This document shows, piece after piece, positions 1 to 7,237 of a stretch of DNA of 7,366 bases. Source of the stretch: an uncultured Bacteroidota bacterium (GTDB lineage Bacteria; Bacteroidota; Bacteroidia; Chitinophagales; Chitinophagaceae); the NCBI GenBank assembly GCA_903881265.1, contig CAIRSV010000345.1:1-7366 (forward strand). The letters run 5' to 3'. Under the pieces are notes generated by a model. It was not told the DNA's origin. It ran no database searches and saw nothing but the letters and a program-made list of their open reading frames with translations. Each line of letters starts with the position of its first letter. Position 1 is the first letter of the stretch. The position numbers and the translations under genes were made by a program.

Positions 1-52
1 AATCCGATTTTAATTGGGACAAAATTAATGGTAATGTTTAAGAATTATCGAT

Positions 53-81
53 TTGTTTACAATTTCTTACTTGTATTTTTG
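53..81 (+). promoter_or_regulatory. Bacteroidota-type promoter for the PyrR-like gene
   Basis: TTG at 53-55 (within TTTG 52-55) is followed after 18 bases by TATTTTTG at 74-81, an exact match to the -7 box TAnnTTTG. Known Flavobacterium/Bacteroides promoters combine TTG or TTTG with TAnnTTTG at about 17-23 bases. Only 12 bases separate the -7 box from the ATG at 94, so transcription would start only a few bases before the start codon and the mRNA would be almost leaderless. No PyrR-binding leader or attenuator fits in that space. The match is by eye; no transcript data support it. Confidence 0.55.
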
Positions 82-93
82 CCGTAAAAACAA

Positions 94-591
94 ATGCCTG
101 TTCAGACACAAATAATAGATAGTAAGCAAGCCGAAACCAAGCTCAACCGCATTGCGTACGAAATTGTCGAGAATAATATCACCGAAAGCGAGATTGTGCT
201 AGCAGGTATTGTGGATAGAGGATTGTCGATTGCCAAATTACTAAAGAAGAATATCGAAGCAATTAGCGAACTGCGCGTAGAACTTATCAGCATCAAAATT
301 GATAAAAATAATCCGGTCGATGCCGCTATCGTTGACGATTTTACGCTCGACAATAAGGTTATCATTCTAGTTGATGATGTAGCTAACTCAGGTTGTACGT
401 TGCTGTATGCGACTCGACTCTTTTTGGAAACACTTCCACGAAAAATACAAATAGCGGTATTGGTTGATAGAAAGCATAAACGGTTTCCAATTACGGTCGA
501 TTATATCGGACTTATGTTATCGACTACACTGCAAGATCATATTCACGTTGAGATTAAACAAGGTAAGGTTAAGAGCTCGTATCTAGAGTAA
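94..591 (+). CDS. PyrR-like phosphoribosyltransferase
   Basis: Predicted type I phosphoribosyltransferase of 165 residues, closest in pattern to PyrR (uracil phosphoribosyltransferase / pyr-operon regulator). The PRPP-binding loop is at residues 90-102, IILVDDVANSGCT, with the paired acidic residues and the SG-x-T turn of the family. Residues 38-43 (GIVDRG) match the PyrR GI-x-x-RG element, and 122-133 (VLVDRKHKRFPI) match the PyrR VLVDRGHRELPI segment that follows the PRPP loop. It is about 15 residues shorter than typical PyrR; most of the loss lies in the flexible-loop region around residues 65-85. The PRPP loop has Cys101 where classical PyrR usually has Arg. The ATG at 94 gives the complete N-terminal helix, follows a promoter box closely and lacks a Shine-Dalgarno motif. 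It is monocistronic here, convergent with the LptD-like gene 36 bases away. PRPP-dependent phosphoribosyl transfer is a safe inference; whether the acceptor is uracil, and whether it binds RNA, is not visible. Confidence 0.8.
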   Translation: MPVQTQIIDSKQAETKLNRIAYEIVENNITESEIVLAGIVDRGLSIAKLLKKNIEAISELRVELISIKIDKNNPVDAAIVDDFTLDNKVIILVDDVANSGCTLLYATRLFLETLPRKIQIAVLVDRKHKRFPITVDYIGLMLSTTLQDHIHVEIKQGKVKSSYLE

Positions 592-627
592 GTAGCAGTA
601 ACACCTCTTTCGAATGAATGCCGCTGT

Positions 628-3234
628 TTACAAATTATCCCTGAAATCTTTTCGGCGCACTAGTTTCAAATCTTGTAGCACTGATGCTTTTACATTCAAC
701 GCAAAATTATAGCTCTTGCGTGGTCCGAATGGTATTAAATTTAATCGCATTTCCCAACAATGAAGATCACGGAAAATATCGAAGGAGGTATATGTTATTT
801 CGTTGGTCCTAAATTCATATCCGCTCGATATACCTATGCGCCATTTGGCCGTCAGATTGATATCGCCGCTTACCATCAGGCTTTGATTTAGTTCAATTGT
901 GTCTTTTTGCGACTTCACTAAGAAGCGCTTAGATACACCAATTGTATAATTGATATCCAAATTCCAAGGAATATTAAAATCAGTATACATGGCATAGCGG
1001 TTTCCGATGGCCTCTGACTGTTCAGGATTTGCTTTCGTTAAGGCCGAATTGGCGCGCTTTATAGGCAGTCGCGCGTGAAGAGCAAGATTGGCTGAACGAA
1101 ATTGCAATAGTTTATGACTAGCTTCAAAATACGTAATTTTAGAACGACGTCCTGTTGTTTTGTCAATTGTATAAGGGTCAAAAATCATACCACCCGAGAT
1201 GTTGATATTCTCAAGTAGATTTGTTCTGTATCGCAATGAAATAGCACTCCACTGAAACGAATCAACTGCGAAATTATACGAGCCTCCAATATCGAGCCCG
1301 TCAATCAAATTGATTTTCTTGGTATTATTTATGGAGTCTTTGCTATTTCGTACTTTCAATTGAAGGGTATTACCCAAACTAAAACCGATACCTCCGAATT
1401 TGCCATCGCTTGGACCTCCACCTAAAATAGCCGTGCTTGCTTCGTAATACGAATAGCGCCCAACAGTCAGGTTGCTGTCGATAAAGGTGTTGTAATAATT
1501 CTGACCGATACCGCCACCGAAATCGGGTTGATAACGAACATTCACAGAAGGTGTGAGTACATGTCGTATACCTTTGATAGCACCTTTTTTAAATAATTTT
1601 ATACCATAAATGCGGGTCGACAGGGACGCCGTCATGCCGAAATCGCGGGCTGTGAAAAAACCAGCATCACGCAGTGTATCCAATCGCTGTTCTGTAAAAT
1701 TATATTGTTTGAAATCGCGCTTAGTATACCAATATTCATTGTAGTTTACATTAAAAGACGAATTGAAATACTTGAGAACATTATAGCTTGCACTGATAGG
1801 AAGCGAATGCTTGAAGCCGTTTTGAAAATCATTCCATCTGAGTTTGGTAATGCTGAACGATGAATCATAAAAATCAATACGGTTCAACGCATTAAATTGA
1901 TAACTAACACCAATTTTTTCGTACCACCTCGGCGTAATAATATCTTTTCTAATTTGCAGCGGGAAAATCTGATTGACATTAAAGGCAACCTCAGGTAGTG
2001 TAACCTGCACAAGACGGCTCAAGGTATTTTGATTATGTCGCAACGCAGCACTCAAATTAAACGGCTTGCCTTCCCATGATTTTGAATACGAAATCGAAGA
2101 TGAATAATTGTTATTGAGATAGGTATTGGCATCGTAGGTATTATACAATTGATAACTCCGATTGTTGACAATATTTACATTGGCATTGAAATTGGTGCCG
2201 GGTATCACATGCTGATCGATACTGTGACGCCACATGAAACTATAGTTTCGCAAACGTTGACTACCAGCTTCATAAGGCTCCCCAATTTTGGTATATGAAT
2301 AATTAAAATTAAGTCCACCATTAAATCGATATCGATACGCGTAATTCGACATAAGCCCCACTCGATAGGTTCCTAACGCATAAATATCTGCGTTCGCAAG
2401 TAAATCGACATGGTCGTTGATGGCAAAATAATATCCGAACTCCCTAAGTCCAAATCCAAGTTGCTCGCTCATATCGTAGGTTGGCAACTTAAAACCACTG
2501 CGTTGGCCTTTTTGCAAAGGAAACATACCGAATGGAAGATAAAGCGGTGTGGGTATGTCTTCTATGACCAAATTGGCCGAACCTGAAACGACAACTTTAT
2601 TCGGAATGATTTTTATTTTTTTTGCTGAGATGCCAAAATGCGGATGCTCATCATTGCAAGTGGTATAGATATTTCGCAATCCACTGATGGTGTTATCGTT
2701 GTTGCGTTTTACTTGCTGACTTAATATAAAACCTTCTCCATATTGCGAATAGGCATTCTCAATCAACGCTCGTTTCGATTTGAAATTATAACGCAAGGCC
2801 GTAAAGGTCGATGATTCCTGCCCTTGCGTTAGTCGAGGTTTGTCGGCCGTATCCCTGACTTCCTTTTTTATTTCAAGGGCATTCAGCATACTTGAATCTT
2901 GCTGGTATTGAATGAAATCTGCTTGTACTTTTATATCATCATAGCCGATTTGCGCTTCGTTATGCAAAAACAATTGTTTCGATTTCGCATTATACACAAT
3001 TGAATCTTTGGATTGATAATTCACCTGAAATTCAAGTTTGTCTTTTGAAATAGGGTAGTTGTCTTTTAGGCTGTCAGTATTTGTTTGCCCTGTTAGATGA
3101 CCGTCAACCTCATTTGTATCAGTGCCTTGGGCTCTTGTTAACAAATTCAAAAATAGAAGACAAATAACCAAAATAGGAAGGATTTTTCTTCTCTTTAATT
3201 TGATTTTATATCTATTTTTACGCAGTAGGGGCAT
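628..3234 (-). CDS. lptD: LptD-like outer-membrane LPS assembly protein
   Basis: An 868-residue outer-membrane beta-barrel protein that would take LPS from the periplasmic bridge and insert it into the outer leaflet. A basic N-terminus and hydrophobic stretch (about residues 18-34), ending in TRAQG, form a Sec signal peptide. Residues about 75-185 are an OstA/LptA-like beta-jellyroll domain. The LptD signatures follow: IYTTC (189-193), a beta-rich segment to DIPTPLYLPFGMFP (226-239), then RSGFKLP (245-251). The rest is an aromatic-rich series of alternating strands typical of a large barrel, ending at residue 868. The mature protein has only two cysteines, Cys193 and Cys826 (HCWEM), at the places of E. 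coli Cys173 and Cys725. The gene is complete. The ATG at 3234 is the only start that keeps the signal peptide; the next Met is residue 116. It is transcribed divergently from the amidase operon. Bacteroidota versions are divergent from the proteobacterial ones, so the name is by family. Confidence 0.9.
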   Translation of the reverse strand: MPLLRKNRYKIKLKRRKILPILVICLLFLNLLTRAQGTDTNEVDGHLTGQTNTDSLKDNYPISKDKLEFQVNYQSKDSIVYNAKSKQLFLHNEAQIGYDDIKVQADFIQYQQDSSMLNALEIKKEVRDTADKPRLTQGQESSTFTALRYNFKSKRALIENAYSQYGEGFILSQQVKRNNDNTISGLRNIYTTCNDEHPHFGISAKKIKIIPNKVVVSGSANLVIEDIPTPLYLPFGMFPLQKGQRSGFKLPTYDMSEQLGFGLREFGYYFAINDHVDLLANADIYALGTYRVGLMSNYAYRYRFNGGLNFNYSYTKIGEPYEAGSQRLRNYSFMWRHSIDQHVIPGTNFNANVNIVNNRSYQLYNTYDANTYLNNNYSSSISYSKSWEGKPFNLSAALRHNQNTLSRLVQVTLPEVAFNVNQIFPLQIRKDIITPRWYEKIGVSYQFNALNRIDFYDSSFSITKLRWNDFQNGFKHSLPISASYNVLKYFNSSFNVNYNEYWYTKRDFKQYNFTEQRLDTLRDAGFFTARDFGMTASLSTRIYGIKLFKKGAIKGIRHVLTPSVNVRYQPDFGGGIGQNYYNTFIDSNLTVGRYSYYEASTAILGGGPSDGKFGGIGFSLGNTLQLKVRNSKDSINNTKKINLIDGLDIGGSYNFAVDSFQWSAISLRYRTNLLENINISGGMIFDPYTIDKTTGRRSKITYFEASHKLLQFRSANLALHARLPIKRANSALTKANPEQSEAIGNRYAMYTDFNIPWNLDINYTIGVSKRFLVKSQKDTIELNQSLMVSGDINLTAKWRIGISSGYEFRTNEITYTSFDIFRDLHCWEMRLNLIPFGPRKSYNFALNVKASVLQDLKLVRRKDFRDNL

Positions 3235-3242
3235 AGGCCCAA

Positions 3243-3250
3243 CAAAAGTA
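3243..3250 (-). promoter_or_regulatory. Possible -7 promoter box for the LptD-like gene
   Basis: Read on the minus strand this is TACTTTTG, an exact match to the Bacteroidota TAnnTTTG -7 box, lying 8 bases before the lptD start codon. The nearest upstream TTTG is at 3276-3279, giving a spacing of 25 bases, longer than the usual 17-23, so the promoter is either weak, activator-dependent or a chance match. If used, the transcript would be leaderless or nearly so. Confidence 0.3.
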
Positions 3251-3314
3251 ACTAAACTATTCTATTCGATTTTCACAAAAGGGTTAATAGAATTTAAACA
3301 GCGTGCAGATAATA

Positions 3315-4145
3315 ATGAATGTAAACAACTCTCTTACTTATATTTTCCTCGTTTTTATTGGTTTTTTTATGCTAGGGCAATCGAATACCCTCTATGCAAA
3401 AAAGAAAATCCGTAAGGTGATGATTGACGCCGGGCACGGTGGTAAGGACCCCGGATGTCACGGTACCTACTCATACGAAAAAGATATTACGCTCTCTGTT
3501 GGGAAGAAGGTCGGTCAGATGATACAAGACAACCTGAAAGATGTGAAAGTGATGTATACAAGGACTGATGACCATTTTGCCGGTGGTGATCATTTGAGTA
3601 TTAAAGAATCGCTCTTATACAGAACTGAGTTGGCGAATAAAGAAAAAGCAGATTTGTATATTTCCATTCACGTCAATTCAACCCCAAGAAAAAATTCGCC
3701 CGTCAAGGGCACCTTAGTGCTTGTGTGCGGGCCAACACGTGTGGATGAAAAACAAGAAGCCATTGGTTTTCACACAGATAATATCGCCGAAAATGAAGAA
3801 TTGTTAAGTCCATCAGACCCAGCAACACAAATCATCGTCGCACAGTACTCGCAGGCTTTTCTGACACAAAGCATTGTATTAGCATCAAAAATAAATGATG
3901 GTTTTGTGAGTCAAGGTAGGGTCGCAGAGGGGATTCGTCAACAAAGCTTGCAGGTATTGGCTAGCAGTGCGATGCCGGGTGTGTTGGTTGAAATTGGTTA
4001 TCTCAATAATGCGGAAGAAGAGAATTACCTGAATTCAGAATCAGGTCAACAAGAAGTGGCTAGCTCAATATTTAACGGTATTCGTTTTTATAAAGAAGAA
4101 GCAGAAAAAGAAACAGTGCAGATAATCAAGGAGAGGGGGAATTAG
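3315..4145 (+). CDS. N-acetylmuramoyl-L-alanine amidase (Amidase_3)
   Basis: A 276-residue exported zinc amidase that cleaves the MurNAc-L-Ala bond of peptidoglycan. Residues 5-28 are a signal peptide ending LYA before a lysine-rich stretch. The Amidase_3 catalytic domain covers about 33-262. Zinc ligands are His41 (DAGHGGKDPG), Glu55 (YSYEKD) and His119 (SIHVNS); the catalytic glutamate is Glu226 in VEIGYLNN. All are intact, so the enzyme should be active. Between His119 and Glu226 lies a long acidic, helical-looking segment (about 135-200) in the place where AmiB/AmiC-type enzymes carry a regulatory helix. No LysM, SPOR or AMIN domain is present. I chose the ATG at 3315: a GTG at 3303 is possible but adds only four residues before a good signal peptide. 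It is the first gene of the apparent three-gene operon and diverges from lptD. Roles in daughter-cell separation or remodelling are inferred from the family. Confidence 0.9.
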   Translation: MNVNNSLTYIFLVFIGFFMLGQSNTLYAKKKIRKVMIDAGHGGKDPGCHGTYSYEKDITLSVGKKVGQMIQDNLKDVKVMYTRTDDHFAGGDHLSIKESLLYRTELANKEKADLYISIHVNSTPRKNSPVKGTLVLVCGPTRVDEKQEAIGFHTDNIAENEELLSPSDPATQIIVAQYSQAFLTQSIVLASKINDGFVSQGRVAEGIRQQSLQVLASSAMPGVLVEIGYLNNAEEENYLNSESGQQEVASSIFNGIRFYKEEAEKETVQIIKERGN

Positions 4146-4176
4146 TTTGAACTTCATGAATCATTAAAACATCAAT

Positions 4177-5169
4177 ATGCCGAATATATCCAAAGAAATT
4201 AAAATAGCCTTATTAGGCATTTGCGCCATCCTGCTTTTTGTGTTTGGATACAAATACCTTAAAGGGAGTGGTGTATTCTCATCGACCAAAATTGTGATGG
4301 CCGAATATGATAATGTGCAAGGACTCACGCCTGCGAGTTATGTGCAGCTTAAGGGATTCACCGTAGGAACAGTCAAAACCATACAGCTTTCGGTCGAACA
4401 CCCTGGTAAAGTATTGGTCATTATGTCGGTCGATAAGAAGCTGATGATCCCAGACGATTCAAAAGCATCGATTGTATCGCTCGACTTATTAGGAACCAAA
4501 GCAGTTAATTTGGTCTTGGGAACGTCTGCTAAATCAATCGAAGAAAATCAGTTGATCCAAGGCGATATCACAGCCGGTACAATAGAAAGTTTGGGTGCCT
4601 CTGCCACGCCCGCAATCGACAGCGCTAAAATTACGATAGCCTCGTTGAATAAAACGATTCAAAGTATCAATACGATCCTTGACGTGAATACACAGAATAA
4701 TTTGAAGAGCACGCTGTCTGATATGAGCAAAACGATGAAGGATTTCAGTGAGTTCGCCAATGAGTTAAATGCTCAAAGTGCAAAAATAGCCTCGTTAATT
4801 GGCAGTTTGAATTCGTTTGCAGGTAATCTTGATAAGAATGGGGCCACCATCACACACGTGCTAAATAATGTGGAAGCGACAACCGCTAATCTGAAGAAGG
4901 TTGATTTTGATGCAACCATGGACGAACTTAAAACAACGATGAACGAGTTGCAGAAGACGCTAGCTAAAATTAATAATGGCACCGGTAGTATGGCCTTGCT
5001 TATGAATGACGACAAACTCTACAAGAATCTAAAAAACACCTTGGCCACCGCGAATAATCTTTTGGCTGATGTGAATGCACGACCGTCTCGTTATATCAAT
5101 GTGGCTATATTCGGCAAGAAAAATAAGAATGATTGTCCGCCTCAGCCCGCTCCTAATGCCAAGGATTAA
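4177..5169 (+). CDS. MCE/MlaD-family lipid transport protein
   Basis: A 330-residue periplasmic protein anchored in the inner membrane, expected to serve as the substrate-binding subunit of an Mla-type ABC transporter moving phospholipids between membranes. One transmembrane helix is at about residues 8-28. A single MCE domain follows at about 38-116, with the family pattern VQGLTPASYVQLKGFTVGTV (47-66) and a hydrophobic strand LLGTKAVNLVLG (104-115). Residues about 150-300 are a long heptad-like helical region rich in Ser, Thr, Asn and Lys, as in other single-domain MCE proteins that assemble into rings or tubes. The end, with GTGSMALLMNDDKLYKNL (268-285) and RPSRYINVAIFGKK (302-315), is the tail typical of Bacteroidota homologues. 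Start ATG at 4177 lies 31 bases after the amidase stop, with an A-rich, SD-free upstream. The MlaE permease and MlaF ATPase are not in the window, so they must be encoded elsewhere. Confidence 0.9.
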   Translation: MPNISKEIKIALLGICAILLFVFGYKYLKGSGVFSSTKIVMAEYDNVQGLTPASYVQLKGFTVGTVKTIQLSVEHPGKVLVIMSVDKKLMIPDDSKASIVSLDLLGTKAVNLVLGTSAKSIEENQLIQGDITAGTIESLGASATPAIDSAKITIASLNKTIQSINTILDVNTQNNLKSTLSDMSKTMKDFSEFANELNAQSAKIASLIGSLNSFAGNLDKNGATITHVLNNVEATTANLKKVDFDATMDELKTTMNELQKTLAKINNGTGSMALLMNDDKLYKNLKNTLATANNLLADVNARPSRYINVAIFGKKNKNDCPPQPAPNAKD

Positions 5170-5242
5170 TGCATTCTCTATTAAATCACGAATAAACACC
5201 CAAAGACTTTACAGTCGAATTCCGCGCATTGCTTCCGTCAAT

Positions 5243-7060
5243 ATGAAAAGATATATCCTTAGTGTCATACTGTTGATTTTTACTTGTTCCTGTTTTTCGC
5301 AGGCCGTTATGATGGATACCGCCGGATTGAAAATGATTAATATCACTGGTGATAGTTTGCGAGGGTATAAATCAGAGACACTCAGTTATCAGCGAATCAT
5401 TGGTACAGTTGTAATCACCCACGAAGGAACCACAATGACTTGCGACAGCGCGCATTTTTATTTCGATAAAAATTTTGTTGAGGCCTATAGTAATGTGCAC
5501 ATCATTAGCAGCAATGGCAGCAGTGCACAAAGCGATTATATCCAATACACTGGAAATACCAATATGGCACAGATGACAGGCAATGTTAAGATCATTGATA
5601 GTGCCAATACATTATATACTGAGCAGCTGTCGTATAATCTTAAAACTAAAGTAGGGAAGTATTATAATGGCGGTACCCTTCAAACGGGTGAAACCACTGT
5701 CAGCAGCAATGAAGGTATGTATGATGGTCTTTCGAAACAGACGTTCTTTAAAAAAGATGTCATTATTACCAATCCAAAATTCACAATTGATTCAAAAGAA
5801 TTAACCTATAATACAGCCAATAAAGTAATCAAGTTTTTGGATGAAAGTACCATCAATGGCGAAAACAGTATTGTGAAAACAAAGGGCGGTACCTATGATT
5901 CGAAGAATGAAAAGGCAGTCTTTACAAAAAGAACATCTGTAGCAAACAGTGATCAAACTATCACGGGTAATACACTAACCTACGATGAAAAAAGTGGTGC
6001 AGGAAATGCAACAGGTGATGTCATTATCGTTGATATGAAAAACAATAGCACGATGACAGCAAAGGTTGTTGCGTATAATAAACTGTCAGGTTATGGGAAA
6101 GCATCAACAGATGTAGTGATTGTCCAAGATGGAGGAAAAACAATCTTGACTGCTGACGAAGCCGAATACAATAAAAAAACTGGATATGCAAAGGCTGTTG
6201 GTAATGTTGTGGTGACAGACACGGCTGAGAAAAGCACCTTGCGTTGTGGTGTTGCTGAATTCAATGAGAATTCAAAATTTATGTTGGCGTCTGTCAATCC
6301 AAAACTTGTTACTGTGACCGATAAGGATAGTACGTTTATGCGAGCCGATACGATGATGTCGATACGAGTAATCGATGCAACGAAACTGAAACGAATTGAA
6401 GTTGTTACAGGTGAAAAGAAAAATAAAGTCATTACAGTAATGTATAATCTTCTTCTAGCTGATTCGACCTATCGCAGCGCAAAAACTGAAGAGCCTAAAT
6501 TGATACTTGCCAATCGTGGTGTGAAGATATTCGCCGATTCGATGCAAGCGGTATGTGATAGCCTGTCGTATTCGCAACTAGATTCAACCTTCAAATTATT
6601 TAAATCGCCTGTGTTGTGGAGCACCACACGACAATCTGTGGCGGATACAATTTTCATTCACACGGTCAGTAATAAACTGTCGGAAGTTAATTTACGAGGT
6701 GCTGCATTTTTATTATCAGGAACGGGCTATCGCAATATGTATGATCAGGTGTCTGGTAAATATATCGATGCGTATTTCATAGAGAATGAAATTAACATGG
6801 TCAAGGTCAATCAGAATGCTGAAAGCCTCTACTATGCGAAGGATGATAAAGGCGCATTCATCGGTGTCAACAAAGCGGAAAGTGCCATGATGAATGTCTA
6901 TTTTGTTGCGAAGGAATTAGATCATATTGCGATGTTAGAAGATCCTAAAGGTGTTGTTTATCCAATCGATAAGATAAGTGATAGCGATCGATTCTTAACG
7001 GCCTTTAAATTATATACAGAGCGGAAACCCCAATCCAGACAAGCAATTATGGGCGAATAA
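5243..7060 (+). CDS. Long OstA/LptA-like periplasmic protein
   Basis: A 605-residue exported protein of the OstA/LptA fold, probably forming the LPS-conducting bridge to LptD. Residues 1-21 are a signal peptide ending FSQA. From residue 67 to 355 I can count ten repeats, beginning at about 67, 97, 126, 155, 184, 213, 242, 273, 304 and 335, each 29-33 residues long, with a Y/F-N/D core followed by a G-x-x-x-V-x-I strand (for example Tyr310 to GNVVV at 320-324). Less regular copies continue at about 368, 438 and 467. The last 120 residues (about 485-605) do not show the repeat clearly. E. coli LptA has about 185 residues and works as an oligomer, so this protein is over three times longer. The ATG at 5243 was chosen because it begins a clean signal peptide; the frame is open back to 5075 but that stretch overlaps the MCE gene and is not signal-like. 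It is 73 bases after the MCE gene and appears to be the last gene of the operon. Confidence 0.85.
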   Translation: MKRYILSVILLIFTCSCFSQAVMMDTAGLKMINITGDSLRGYKSETLSYQRIIGTVVITHEGTTMTCDSAHFYFDKNFVEAYSNVHIISSNGSSAQSDYIQYTGNTNMAQMTGNVKIIDSANTLYTEQLSYNLKTKVGKYYNGGTLQTGETTVSSNEGMYDGLSKQTFFKKDVIITNPKFTIDSKELTYNTANKVIKFLDESTINGENSIVKTKGGTYDSKNEKAVFTKRTSVANSDQTITGNTLTYDEKSGAGNATGDVIIVDMKNNSTMTAKVVAYNKLSGYGKASTDVVIVQDGGKTILTADEAEYNKKTGYAKAVGNVVVTDTAEKSTLRCGVAEFNENSKFMLASVNPKLVTVTDKDSTFMRADTMMSIRVIDATKLKRIEVVTGEKKNKVITVMYNLLLADSTYRSAKTEEPKLILANRGVKIFADSMQAVCDSLSYSQLDSTFKLFKSPVLWSTTRQSVADTIFIHTVSNKLSEVNLRGAAFLLSGTGYRNMYDQVSGKYIDAYFIENEINMVKVNQNAESLYYAKDDKGAFIGVNKAESAMMNVYFVAKELDHIAMLEDPKGVVYPIDKISDSDRFLTAFKLYTERKPQSRQAIMGE

Positions 7061-7200
7061 ATACGGTATTGTTTGTATTTGTTTACTCATGGAAAGGAAT
7101 AAGGTTGTGATTGCCTCGCCGCATACAACAAGAAAATACCTTTTAGAGCGATCTTATACCTATGTTCAAACGCCTTTCATTCGTGCGTTTTAATACAATA
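7061..7200. other. Operon 3' untranslated region
   Basis: The 140 bases between the stop codon of the OstA-like gene and the terminator hairpin. It contains a 34-codon open frame (7089-7193, plus strand) without a recognisable ribosome-binding context or family resemblance. I see no tRNA, repeat or clear promoter in it. Confidence 0.4.
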
Positions 7201-7232
7201 AAAAAAGGAGTGCTATTGGGAACTCCTTTTTT
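7201..7232. terminator. Bidirectional intrinsic terminator
   Basis: Perfect 11-base-pair inverted repeat: AAAAAAGGAGT (7201-7211), a 10-base loop (7212-7221) and ACTCCTTTTTT (7222-7232). The A-tract on one side and T-tract on the other give a U-run in either direction. It would end the plus-strand amidase-MCE-OstA operon and also a minus-strand gene whose stop codon is at 7238-7240, six bases before the hairpin in that direction. Confidence 0.85.
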
Positions 7233-7237
7233 ATTAT

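Noticed and set aside
20..27. Minus-strand TAATTTTG box that could drive a divergent gene upstream of the window.
   Set aside because: There is no TTG element at a usable distance, and such a match is likely by chance in this A/T-rich stretch; the gene it would serve is outside the window.
592..627. Terminator between the convergent PyrR-like and LptD-like genes.
   Set aside because: No stable stem followed by a T-tract is visible in these 36 bases on either strand.
3303..3314. GTG start for the amidase, four codons earlier.
   Set aside because: ATG at 3315 is the preferred codon and gives a normal signal peptide; the extra residues add nothing recognisable. The GTG cannot be strictly excluded.
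3122..3415. A 97-residue plus-strand open frame across the lptD start and the amidase start.
   Set aside because: It overlaps two well-supported genes in other frames and has no recognisable sequence features; it is a shadow frame.
5075..5242. Extension of the OstA-like frame upstream to an ATG at 5075, giving 661 residues.
   Set aside because: It would overlap the end of the MCE gene by 95 bases, and its residues are basic and irregular with no signal peptide at the start. The ATG at 5243 begins a clean signal peptide.
5285..5293. Two cysteines (residues 15 and 17) of the OstA-like signal peptide as a lipobox.
   Set aside because: The residues before each Cys (IFT and TCS) do not fit the lipobox pattern, and a signal peptidase I site after FSQA is more natural.
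7089..7193. A 34-codon open frame in the 3' untranslated region.
   Set aside because: It has no family resemblance and no convincing initiation context, and is short enough to arise by chance; it is mentioned only as part of the untranslated region.
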